Program-made: the position numbers and the translations under genes
Part shown: piece by piece, positions 1 through 12,000 of the stretch
How positions within the stretch are numbered: the stretch's first letter is position 1
Layout of the letters: each line of letters starts with the position of its first letter
Notes under the pieces: generated by a model
Told to the model about the DNA's origin: nothing
The model's input: only the letters and a program-made list of their open reading frames with translations
Databases searched by the model: none
From: Amblyornis subalaris
Lineage: Eukaryota; Chordata; Aves; Passeriformes; Ptilonorhynchidae
Reading direction: 5' to 3'
DNA length: 64,000 nucleotides
NCBI GenBank assembly: GCA_018881555.1
Contig: JACAXG010000025.1
Span: 4,471,899 to 4,535,898 of the forward strand

Positions 1-2007
1 TTCACTGAAGTAGACATATTTCTGCATGTGTAGAAATTTTGATTGGTATTTCAAAACCATTTTGTCTTGGAAAAACACATGTTCCATGACATAAACTTGC
101 TTGAGATTCTAACTAAGAGGTAGAGAAAGGAAAAAACAGGAACTCTTATAAGTCAATGGACTCCAGTGATTATCTGTGAAGCCCTGTAGGGTATTGAGGC
201 AATTGATTTCCATTAACAGTTATAGATACTGGTCATTCATCTCAAAGAGATGGTTTGGGAAGTCTCAGCCCTGCTGTAAAGTGTGACATTATCAATATTT
301 GCCAGAGTATATCAATTGCTCTTTATATTCAGAGAATCTGGAGAAAGCCCCTGAAGAGAGATTAAAAGACTGAAGGATTTAGAGCCTCATAGCAATATCA
401 AGGATTATCAAAGCATCTCTGTGCAGGAGAGCAGAATTGTTTTGTCAGACCATTCCCATCTCTGGGAGGCAGATTGGTCAAATCTCTTTGTAGAGAAGGG
501 AAACACAGTCTCTGTTTGGATTATACCCAGCAGGAGACAGTTTAGCTCCTTTCGAAAGAGGAGCTTTAAAAGATTTCGTTTGAGAACCAGTCAGCTCAGA
601 AAACATCGTATTACAATTGAGGACAATTAACATCTAACAAGAAGCACGTGGAGTTCGTGCTCAGTTTATGCTTCTTCATCTGGGGGGTCTCTTCTGTGCT
701 CTCTCTGCCAGTTCCTATCAGCTTGGATTACCCTAAGCTTCAAGCATCCATGCAAGCAAAAGGTAATTACTTGAAGAGCAGCAAATCCAAGGGAGAGTCT
801 CAAGGATGCTCTTATACTTTGTCTGATGCCTACCAATGTGTTGCCTGTGTCTGTTACAGGAATGCTCAGTCAAGTCATGTTAAGAAATTTAAATAAGTAC
901 AAAGATTTTTCAAATGAGATGAGCAGTTTTACAAAGCACACGTAGGACACCAGCATGGTTGCTGTAACAAAATGCAAAGGCAGGCTGAGATCATTACAAG
1001 CTCTCAGGATCTCTGCTCCTCCAGTGTAGGTTCTCCTTCAATTCTCAAGGCCAGTGCANCTGCCTTCCTGAAAAAAACCACAGTGTAGTAGAAGGGGGTG
1101 AAAATGCCATGTATTTCTCTTCACACAACCTCTTTCCACTTTTCCAGTCCTNGGAGAGGTATTTGGCCCTTGAGGGGATCCTATCTAGATGTCCTCATAC
1201 TCGTGAAAGGTGACAGATCTCTTGTCTTTGAGAAACACGTCTGGACTTCCATTTAGCACCAAGATACAAGATTCTCTAGGGGCTCTGTGATCCCCGTTTT
1301 GTTTCTGTTACAATCCAGCCATGCTGACCAGATCATCTGCTGAGGAGTTTGGATTATTTTGCCGTTTCTCATGTCCTTTTATTTTACTTTGGTTTTGTGC
1401 TGTTCCTTGATGCTCCAGGCTCAGAATTATCTTTCTTTTACTATTTCTCTGCTCTGCCCTTATAGACTCCTAGGCACTGTGCAGAATGAGTACTTGTATT
1501 CAGTCCGAAGCTTTCTTAAGTTTATTTCCATCTACTTGCTNCAGTCTTCAAAATGCCTCAGACCAATTCAGTTTTGACCCCATCCCATCAGGGNCTGGAA
1601 TTAGTGGGGTAGTTTGAGATTATGCTGCTCCTTCCTCACAACTGAAGGGACAGGTCCTTTGCAGTACCTCTCTCATATCCAGAGAGGGACAGATGTTTTC
1701 CACAGTCCCAGCTCTTACTCTTTCTTGAGAAACCACACTGCCTTTTCTTGCAGGCGTCTCACACCCTTCAGAACCACAGGCCCTTCCTTGTTCTGCCCCT
1801 GGAATTTCTCCAGGGCCGGGTCACCCACTGCTTTGCTTGGCCAGAAATGGCTAATAAAAAAAAGTATACTATNGAGATTACTGATAATTAAAAGGCATTA
1901 AATACAACTGTATGGAAATAATGTATTTTAGTGTGTAGAAGGTTAAATGAGAATGTTTTTAAAATGTTCTTTTAAAGTGATAAATTTTCCCAATGGAAAA
2001 CCTCAAA
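1..2007. other. Noncoding single-copy sequence, no gene recognised
   Basis: Open frames here are short (under 100 codons), and those at 421 and 648 start at GTG. One frame, open from 621 to 896, begins with a hydrophobic signal-peptide-like run (residues after the GTG at 648) and meets a good-looking splice donor, AAAG/GTAATT, at 761-768. It has no in-frame ATG ahead of the hydrophobic part and an in-frame stop at 618-620, so I do not call it an exon. Isolated N bases occur at 1058, 1152, 1542, 1594 and 1873. I see no repeat family, promoter or RNA gene. Confidence 0.6.
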
Positions 2008-2092
2008 ATTCAGACCCACAGAACAGTTAAGGTTGGAAGGGAGCACTGGAGGTAATCTAGTCCAACCTCNCTGCTCGAGCAGGATCCTCTAT
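2008..2092 (-). mobile_element. CR1 LINE 3'-end fragment
   Basis: The plus strand reads as the reverse complement of a bird CR1 3' end: a degenerate 'cacagaacagttaaggttgg' start, then 'gggagcactggaggt', 'aatctagtccaacct' and 'ctgctcgagcaggatc'. This wording is typical of avian CR1 3' untranslated regions. The fragment is severely 5'-truncated, as most CR1 copies are, and the short tail repeats that normally close the 3' end have decayed. No coding part of the element remains. It belongs to the 3'-end type with the 'gttggaaggga...ctgctc.agcagg' wording, unlike the copies at 23.3 and 36.8 kb. The exact subfamily cannot be named without a repeat library. Confidence 0.85.
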
Positions 2093-5000
2093 AACTTTTG
2101 TCAGTCATAAAGAGAATAAACAAAATTTTGTAGCCTTTAATGTGTGGAGAGCTTGAGACATTTTTAACGAAAAGGAATTCTAGAGAAAGTCAACATTTTT
2201 TTATAAAGGGCAAATATTTGGTTCATGACAGCAGAAAATGTTGTTTGATTTCAGTTTTAGTGGGTCTACTCTGAACATAAGACTGATCACATTTTCCAAT
2301 CTATTATACAGCAGTTAATTAGCACAAAAGTCACTAAGAAGACTTCTTGGTTGCTATGGTTGGTACCACAGCCTATAAACCCAGGTCGGTCACCTGGGAT
2401 AGGAAGCGAGCTCTGTGCTTAATCTCTTCTCCACTATAAATGTAAGTAACAGAATAGAATAAGATTTTTTGAGCCAACACTTCTTAAAAAGTTAATTAGA
2501 ATATTCATTAGGATATTTATTCACAGCTCATAAATTCAAATATAGCTTTTGAATCAAAATTTATTCTTCTGAGTAAGCAGGAGAAGACAGAATAGTTCAA
2601 TCGTGGGAGTTCTGTTTCTCCCTTGAAGTCTAATCTGATGGGTAATTCCAGAACCTGGACTGACTCAAGCCAGTGACACAGAATTACATCTTTCTTCCCT
2701 GACAGGTGAAGGAGTGCAGTTGAGCTTGCTCATGAGAAGCAGAAATGGCAAAGCTGGGGCACAGTGATACTGGGAAGCCCTAGAAGTGTGGCTTTACAGA
2801 TCACCTTGCCACTGGGAGGGTTCAGGAAGGTACTTTGCTTATCCCAGACCTCCAGGAGGGGCAGCAGCTCCTGGCTCCTTAGAGTTGTGGTACAGCCAAG
2901 CAAGTTGTGGGGCTGTCATTGATTAATTGGGGTGAGCNCTGTTTGCAGTGAGCTGTGTCAGGCACTGAGCATGTGAGGTCTTGGTTGCTATGAAATGTGG
3001 TGATCTGTGCCCAGTTCTCAGTGAAAGGGTTTCCACCTCACCACTGGAGCTCCTTTCATGCCTCTCTTANAATTGCATTATCTTTTGAGTTCAGAGATGG
3101 GAGACAGGCACGAGGAAATTACACCTCCANTTCCTAGAGGAGGAAGATACTGTATGGCTGGGTTACAGCTCCTTTGTTCCCAGACCTAGAAGAGCTGAGG
3201 GATCAAAGTCTGAAAAACAGCACAGCTGTCTCCATGAGCTCAAAAGAGCATTTGGTTTAGAGCACTCTAATCTAGTGAAATCCTTAAGGATATCGCCAAA
3301 TATAGATGAGGCAGAAATCTATATTTCCTTGGAAAGAAAATAAAACATAATTTACTCCCTATGCAAAATATTTTTTTCTAGGAGTCTGTCCTTGGGGTGG
3401 AAACTGAAGGTGCAAGGAAAGCAGGCTTTTTTCCTTCCTCCAGGTTGTGTCCTGTTGCTAATTATGTTGATAACAATAAAGNTCACAGGCCAGCTAAGTG
3501 TCCAATCTATTAGGGTGTACATCAGAAAGGTAATAACACCACAGGTGAAAGCTTTCAAGGGATACACATAGAAAAAGTTCGGAGTTGAAATGGNATGCTG
3601 AAAGAAAAGGGCTGGGAGTGGTGGTGGTGATGGAAAGGAAGTGTGTCAGTCATCTAAACACAGCATGACACCTTAAGCAGCCAATTGATCTCCTATTCTG
3701 AATTCATGCAGGGCGACTCCCTGTCATAAAACATTCAGCAGCCAAGATCAATAAGAGATGTGGAGCACTGAATCTTGCTGCTTCAAACTCATACTTGAAT
3801 ACAACAACAAAAAATATCCCTGCTACTCAAATGTCACCGGGGCACCAGCTTGGTTTGGACCCAGCTCAGCAATTTCAGTGATAAAACTTCGCTTCCTGTT
3901 TTTCCAAGGGGGAGTCCCGCTGGAAGGTGACAGGAACTGGATTCAGCTGTGTGACAGGGAATCTATTTTGTACCCCTCTCTGTTTACAAAGGAGGTTCAA
4001 CAAGAGACATAAACCTAGATAACATGAAGCACTTGCTGGGGTAGAGCTTGTCTTGTGCTGTGACTTTGCCAACATTTAGCAGTTCCCTGGCTAGGATCAC
4101 ATCCTCCAGCTGCATGGCAAAATGCAAGAGACTAAGAAATACATTATATCANGACACAAAAAGATATTGTCTTTACAAACATATGCTCCCCACAATGATA
4201 TATATATAAAATTAATGATACATATAAAATTACTCGATATACCCATTCAAATATAACACCTAACTGAAGTGGCTTCTGGAGAATAAATTGCCCACTGAAC
4301 TTACCTTTCACTTATTTCAATGCTGTTGTCATGTATCTCACTATTCTCTTCTAGACTAAACAATGCTGTTTCTTTCAATCTCTCCTCTGAGGTCATATCT
4401 TCCATATGTTTCTGCTTCAATAAAGGTCACTGGCATCCGACATAGTCTTATGGCACGAAAGATTAATTCTGCTCTTGCATGGCTCTGAGCCTAATGGTTG
4501 CCATCACCTCATTCAGTGTGAAGGGGAGGATTGCTTTTAAATGTCAACAAAAACCCTGGGTGTTTGTTCCATTTCTAATGATTTCCAGAGTAACTCATGC
4601 TGCTAGAGAAGAATACTTCACAAAAGCACAAATTGGACAGCCAGACAAAGTGACAAGCAGGAATTCAAGTGGGAATATGCAGCACTGAGATGAGCTCAGA
4701 AAGCATCTGTTGTCACAACACCATCCCTCTGTGGCAGATAAAGAAGCACAGAAAAACCTGGATGCAAAAGCAATAAATATAGGCATCAATGAAAATTCAG
4801 CATTTGACTTCAATAGACTTGAATGGCTGAACTGTTGGGGCTTTGTCTTGGGACAGTACCATGTGGNAGCTTGTTCTATAGCAATGTCTACAGTGCACAG
4901 TGTCTGAGATGGCTATAAACAACACAAATTGAAAAGCCATTGAGGAATAAAATCAGCTTGCTTAAGTAAAGCTCCATATGATTATGAACAGCCTGTTTCT

Positions 5001-8000
5001 GATGTCAAAACTAGGTTCTTTAGAGCTCTGATGGCTCATCTATTACTTACATGTTGATTTTAGTACCTGTGTTAGGATAAAGGGTTAGTATTACCTGGAC
5101 AACAAATGAGCAAAACTTCTATAATGCTTTACTAGTTAGACTGGGATTGTGGCTAAATATTTTGGCAAACCACAGTTTCATTAAATATTTCTCAGTTCTT
5201 CAANCTGTTGATTCCTATTCATAGCAAACAGATGAGGCTTGGATTCTTCATTCTTCTCTGTTTTTCTGTTCCAAGGACGATGACTCTGTTCCTGACTGTT
5301 TATGAAGAAAAGTTTCTGAAGGGTGTTCTTGTAGGTGACATTCTAATTTATGATTCTGAAGGAGGCAGGGGGGAATTAAGTGACATGATGGAAAGTTTGT
5401 TAAGTGTAATCAACGGTGAGGATAAATGCTGTTAGAGATTTCTGCATATTAATTTGGCTTTGTTTTGAACTACTGCAGCACCTGTGACAAAACCAAAGGT
5501 TATGAATTTGGAATCGTAAGCTTTGCCTCTCTGACTGAGTATAATATAGATCTCTAATCAATAAACTAATTGAGCTTAACTGAACTGATCTCCAGGACAC
5601 ACAGAGGGTAGTGTGGGTGTTTCAATCCAGTGCTCTGTACAACCTTCCTGATTTTCCACTGTTATTCAGAATAGGAAGACTTTCGTATAGGTGCCGAGCC
5701 ATCTCTGGCAGCCCTGATGGATGTCTCAAATGGCACTACAGACGTTATGTTGGATAACTGAAACTTGCCTCTGTAGGATTCAGCTCTAGGGTAAACCTCT
5801 GGATATAGATATTTAATGGTGAGTGTTTGCATGTGAGACGGGCACTGAGCTCAGTCGCCTGAGCCAGAAACCCAGAGCCATTTGGGACATGGTACCATGT
5901 CTGAGATTCCTCATGGGGCAGGCAGTGGTGGCACAAGAACTGTGGGAAATTTGTGCGTGCTTTGACTCTGTGAAATGTGGTTAGGAGTCACAACAGTAAT
6001 TAAACATGCTTCTTTTAGAAGCATGGGGAGAGATGGCATTTTTGTCTAGCAGAAAAAGGGTGGAAATTGAGGACTCTAAAGCACAGGACTCCCATGCTCG
6101 ATTCTGTTGACTGGAGACTTCTTAATTTAGAGGATCATAATTTTTTTAGTCATGATTTCTATATTTGTCCTGCATCTTTGTTCGCACATAAATAATTTCT
6201 ATCTTTTTCCTTTTCCTAGATTTAGCTATTCTGTTTTAGACTATTTATCTTGTCTACCAGTTCTCTAAAGCATTCATTAAAATTCTACTTTATAAATCTT
6301 AAGTTTTCTAAAATATGAAAAAAAAGTTTGCAAAGAATAAATTGTCATTACTTGAAAGTGATCCTGATTAGATGCAAAAGTCATGATTCACCCTTAACTT
6401 TCAGACAAGAAATAAATTATTTTTCTAATTGTTAGGGCCAATGGTCATGCAACTTAACTACCTAAGGTTACATTGGATTCTTCAGGACTATACATTGGGT
6501 TTTTTAAAGATGGAATGTATTTTTGAAAGAGATTTTCATCTTCATCACATGTAAATATATCTACAAAACTGTGAAGAGCTGTACGTCTAGGTAATAGATG
6601 AGCAGGTTCGGCTTGGAATGAACACACAGAGGAGCCAAGTCTTTCATAGTGATGTGACAGAGGTATGTAATCATCAAATTGCCCATATCTAAGGCAGATG
6701 CAGCTTTCTGTTGCCTGATCCTTTGGACTTCCCTCTATCCCCTGTTCTTCTTTTGGGAATATTCTCTGTGCTTACAATCACCCCTGTGAGCTCAAGCACG
6801 GACAGATTAGTGCATTTTGCTGCTCACAAATCTGTTGTTTGTTCCTGCCCCTAAAACGATCACCTGCCTGGTCTCCTGGTCATTCCTGTGCAAACTGTTC
6901 CTGCTCCAAACGAGCACAGATGTTCCATAAGTGCAGAGGGATGCTGCCCCATGCCCTGAGCTCCAGCTGATGTGTCCTGACACACACACATTTATTGTGG
7001 TCTCTCCATGTTTGCAGAGAGGTTGCTTGTTTTCTTTTTTCTTTTTTTTTGTCTTGGTCACCCGCATAAATGGAGAGACACAATTCCATCCTGTTTATCA
7101 TGAAAACATTTTTTCATCTTGTGAGAAACAGTGCAAATCCATGTTTTCAGATAAAAGATCCTGTTCTGCTGCTGCAGAAGTTTTCACAATCATTTACTCC
7201 CTGTGCTTGGTTTACCAGGCATCAAACAACATCNGAGTTTTTTTCTTCCATCAGTCTTCAAGGATGAATAGTGACTGAGAAAAGACTCTGCTACTCACAC
7301 AAAATTTTCCACTCCCTCTTGTCGTCTTACAGGAAGCATTGATGTTATTTTTGGGAAGTATTGACTCTTTTACAGAATAGAGGGCTCATTAAATCAAAAT
7401 AACAGCAACATTTTCAGCTGCTTCATTGTTATCATTGCTATTGTTGCAAGCCACTGCTGGAAGCTGGGAAAAAAAAGAAAGGAGAAATAAAGCCAATAAA
7501 GAATAGATACCCCAATCTGAGGTATCCTGAGCTGAAGATAAAGTGCAACACATCTTTTTTATGGCTTTTAAGTACTTGGTAGTCTACCACTGAGTTCATA
7601 ATCATCCTGAAGGGGCAGCAGCGCCACTGAGAAGGACAGGGGAGCTAAAATTTATAGAAAGAATGATAAACTGGAAATGACAGAGTCACAAAAAAAGGGA
7701 AATGCCGTGTTGAGGTTAACAAAAATATCGGGTGTTACAAACAGAAAGAGGGACTTCGTTCCACTTCCATCACAAACTTATGCAGAGCCAGTTTGGGAGT
7801 AAAATGTGTATTTTTTTAAAAAACAGAGGGGTCAAATCCTAACAAGTGAGAGGGAAATCAAGGAAAAAAGTAAAAACAATGGAAAAGAAGCCATTTGGAA
7901 TGCAGAGTGGCTGGTGCCTGGGAGAAACAGAGCTGAAAGGTGACCAAATACAAAGCACAGCAGGGAGCTTTTCTGTGTTTGCTGGGAACTCTGCAAGAAA

Positions 8001-8490
8001 TTGTGAAAATGGGAGGATTTCTCAGTAGTATGGAAATCTATTCTGGGAAAGAAGCAGCATGAGCAGGAAACTGGAGATTGATAATTGTACAAATTTATGA
8101 TTTTAGCACATGCAGCAGGGAGTCAATGTAGAAATCCAGGAAATCCATTTAGTTTTTTGATGTCCTTAAGTAGTAACAATCTGTGTTTCTAACTATTATT
8201 CATGGTATTTGGAATACTAACAATCACCTCTTTACAGGTCACCTCAGAGCTGCAGAACAAATCAAATCACAAAGCAAAATGGGAAAAAACCCAACAGGAC
8301 TTTTAGACAGGGATTGTTGGGTCCCCACCTGCTATATCTTAGAGAGGTTTATCCAGCAGAATNATGAAAGCCTGCAAAAAGTCTCAAGCTGAACACACGA
8401 AGTTGTGTCAGGTGGCTTTTGAAATTCTCGGTCAAGGCAATCTGCTTCACAGAACAAGCAGTTTAAAAATGCAATTTTTTTNTTCCTGGC
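2093..8490. other. Noncoding single-copy sequence
   Basis: No exon or repeat family was recognised across these 6.4 kb. Local features are an AT-rich patch at 4196-4260 with a short (TA)n run, a T-rich run at 7033-7050 after a short CA run near 6980, and a purine-rich stretch around 7850-8050. All open frames are below about 120 codons and interrupt one another on both strands, as expected by chance. Confidence 0.6.
2270..2430. promoter_or_regulatory. Candidate conserved noncoding element
   Basis: This AT-rich, low-CpG stretch holds transcription-factor-like words close together: a TTAATTAG homeodomain core near 2318 and an RFX half-site-like GTTGCTATGG at 2350-2359. It lies outside any recognised repeat. 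Such clustering is common in vertebrate enhancers but also arises by chance in AT-rich DNA, so conservation would have to be shown by alignment. Confidence 0.2.
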
Positions 8491-9046
8491 AGTCATNGTT
8501 TAACCCCAGCCAGCAGCCCAGCCCCAGGTCCACTCATTTTTCCCCCCAGAGGGGTTGGGGAGAGAATTGGAAGGGGAAAAGCTGGAAGATGCCTAAGTTG
8601 AGATAAAGGCAGTGTAATAGCGAAGCAAAAGCCATGCACACAAGCAAAGCAAAACAAGGAATTAATTCACTGCCTCCTATGGAACCATCCCAGGAGAGAA
8701 GGGCACCATCACGGGTAATGGTGACTTGGGAAGACAAATACCATCACCCCGAATGACTCCCCCTTCCCCCTTCTTTCNTCCCCTTCATATATTGAGCATG
8801 ATATCACATGGTGTACAATATNCCTTTGGTCAGCTGGGGTCACCTGTCCCGGCTGTGACTCCTCCTGACTTCCCTTGCNAGTGTCAGTACAAGAAGCAGA
8901 AAAAGCCTTGGCTCTGTGTAAGCCCCGCTCAACAATTACAGAAACATCTGTATCTTATCAGCCCTGGGTTCAGCACAAATCCAAAACACAGCCCCATACT
9001 GACTGCTGTGAAGAAAATTAACTCTACCCCAGCACTAACCAGCACA
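8491..9046 (-). mobile_element. Solo ERVL-family LTR
   Basis: Read on the minus strand, this is a bird endogenous retrovirus ERVL LTR. It opens TGTGCTGG, continues into 'gtagagttaattttcttcac' and 'tggatttgtgctg', includes 'cacagagccaagg', has a TATA-like 'atatatgaagg' near 8787-8800, and closes with 'ggctggggttaaac'. On the plus strand the closing part appears as 'gtttaaccccagccagcagc' at 8498-8517. The length of about 555 bp fits the family. No gag, pol or env sequence adjoins either side, so it is a solo LTR left by recombination between the two original LTRs. The outer end at 8491-8498 is diverged (AG where TG is expected, plus an N). No clean 5-bp target-site duplication is visible. The CREB-like palindrome I associate with this LTR's U3 is decayed here to 'atgatatcac' (8800-8809). 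Confidence 0.85.
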
Positions 9047-12000
9047 TGGGCCAAGGTCACAAATGGGTAAACAAGAGGCAAGGATGAAAAAGGATATACA
9101 GAGCTGACACAAGATAAAAATGTTCATTAGAAATATATTCACCTTTTCAAGAGAGTCCTACAAAAGTAAGATCTCTGTAGATATAGACTGTGGCATATAG
9201 ACACATAGGGAGCATGGCAGATATGCAGCCTTCTGGGAAAATGAGGACAGTAGCAGCCCATTTTAATAATCTCTTTCCAGAGCTTGTTCTCATACCTTGC
9301 TGTTTCTTTCAATTTNTTTTTCATTGTTCACTTTCTTCTGATTTTATACCTTGGCAGCTCAGTAGCAGTGGTTGACTCAAGGATGCACTGGGGGAATAAA
9401 AGTTTCAAGAGGACATTCAGTGAACGAGGCAGAATAGAGAAGCTGACATGAATATGACTGACAGTTATTATTTCCCAGGAACTCTCTCTGAAATTGAACA
9501 CAAGTGTTACTCCTGGACCTGCAGTAACCCATAAAATTTAAAATGTCCAGGCCACGAGAAAGTTCTGGATTCTCAGCACTTTTATTGTCACATAGAACTG
9601 GAAAAAAGCCCCAAGCCCAAAACTACTTGGGTTTTGCTTTGTTTTTCTCTAGAAAAGACCAGTAGGTGAATTCCTTTGAACCAGCTCAGGGAGAGAAAAC
9701 TTTGTAGAAAAATACCGGCTGTATTTTTCCAGGTTTGATCTACTCACCCTTTAGTAGTCATGGAGTNACCACTGAGTTTTTCCAGCTGCAGAGCTAACTC
9801 AGGGACACTGCTACCTTCACTCACCTTGCTTGTCCTCCACACTGGACCTTGAGCAGGAATATTGGTGTGAGGTTTCCTTTTGGCTGGGATTGACACCCGC
9901 AGTATCAAGGTGCCAAGTAAACGCATTGCCTGTGGTCCTTGGGGGTTATCCAGCAGTCAGGATGTTGTGACACCTGTCAAACNGATTTTCACTTTCTGGA
10001 TGGCTAAAAAGCAAAACCTCTCTTATCCATTTTCAGTCGTATTGGGGATTTCTCAGGTTTCAAGGTCATGAAAATAGTGATGTTTATCCCCTCCAAGGTT
10101 TCAGGATAGTTTTGGCTGCTTTTGCACTTTGCATGGATCTGATGCCCTCTCNTTTCTTATCTCCCAAGAGATTAATTTGGGTTATTCATGCATCAGTGGC
10201 AGCCTGTTGGAAATGTCACCAACATGACATGCTGAAATGAAGGACTGGATAAAACCTCTTTGGTCAGGCCCAGCCTGGGTAAAGGCAGGCACCATGTTCT
10301 TAAACACAGCACTGGAACATAACAATAATATGGTGGAAAGGCCAGTGGAAATGTAAGAAGATTCCCAGACTGCCATTGGAGAACCTTTGTAGGACATTGA
10401 GAAACTCAAGTTAGTTTGTAGNTTATAACATGTAGGTGCTAATATATAAGTTCTATCCTGCCTTGCAAAAGACGTTAAATGGATGCTCACTGGGCTTGGT
10501 TGCATGAGAAAAGAACAAGATGAAACTGTTCCTTTAATTGTGAGAATGGATAAGGTGGTTAAAAATGGTCCTCTTTGTAACACTCCACCACAGTTCTGAG
10601 GGCTTCCTTTTTTATAAATACTACTGCATATTCTTCTGTGCCTGCGCAGTATTTTCTCCTGTAAATGACTCAGGAACGCAGTTTTACTGCTTATTTTGCA
10701 GCTGTTTTTCTAGCCTCTGCAAATACTCAGAACAAAAGAGACAGCCCTGACCCCACAAATATCTCTGGCTTCTACTGCTTGCAAAATACTTTTTTTTTCC
10801 AGCAAGTGAAATTATATATGGTTAATTAATAATGCAGTGTAGAAATTTCTAGGTGACTCTCCTGCAGAGCCCACTTGCATGATTTTATTTTGACCACAGG
10901 AATTTAATAACCATCAAGAATTTATTTGCAATACAAAACTTCTTGTGTTGGCTGCACTCAGCCAGCAGCTAGGCTAAAGATGGTGTTTTAAAAGTGGATT
11001 CAAGCTTGTTCTTGTGATCAATTCCTATAACTGGTCTGATTTAATACCCTTGGAATGAATGAAGAAGTGTCTCATTGGCTGGATTCCCCCAGCTATACAG
11101 AGTTCTGTGTCAAGCAGTACTGATCCTTGAAGGATTTGGGAGGCACAAGCATGGAACAGATTCTCATCAGCTGTGGTGTGCACTGCCATTTGCAAGAAAC
11201 AAGGTGTATTAATGCACAGACAAAATTGTGCAGAGTAACCTTCAAGGATGATAATTGAGTAAAATCTCTTGTTCTCATCATAGTTCCATGTTTGAGGGTC
11301 TAACAGAGCAGTTACCCTGAATTCTGACCTTCTCAAGAGGTGAAGAGGCTGTGACTCTTAAACCTTCTTGGTCCCTGTAACAGGTAGCTGAGGTCTTCCT
11401 GTGCTGTGCCTGGTGCCTCCATGTACCTCCCTACTCCCATCCTGTGTTGGTGCCGAGCATGTCTGCCAGATCCACCTCAGGCAGTGTGGGGAAGGAATTC
11501 TGGGGGGTCAGTAAACCTTCATATCACTCGGGAAGTGTAGAGGCAGGTGGAGAACAGAGCTGTAAGTAAGACTGTATTACCTTCTACCAGAGATAAGCTC
11601 TTGGTAGTCCAGTGACCGGGAGACCCTCACGGAAGATGAAGCCCAGGATATCCAGCACTGCATAGATGCTGTTGGGTGTCCCAGATGGTCTCCTTCCTTC
11701 AGGCTTGCTAGAGGCTCTAGTCTTGTAGCCTGTAATGGCCACTGCAGCTGCCTACTCTGCCCCTATGTAAAACACACTGGTGTACAAATTAGTTATAACT
11801 CAGCCATTCCAATCCAGTGACTTGCTACCCTGGTAGGCACAAATAGTGCTATGAGTTGTGAGAGCACAGAGGATCAAGATCCTGGTCTTAAGTGTAATGC
11901 TTGAAAAAAGAGCAATAAATACAAGAGGCAGCAACAGCATGACCAAAACAGAAGAAGTATAAATCATGCTGCGGAATGAAGTGCGGTGATTCACCTGCTA

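Noticed and set aside
8726..9070. 114-codon plus-strand frame
   Set aside because: It is the antisense of the ERVL LTR and is interrupted by several N bases.
10182..10583. 133-codon minus-strand frame
   Set aside because: No recognisable domain, no splice or promoter context, contains an N; length is within chance for this much sequence.
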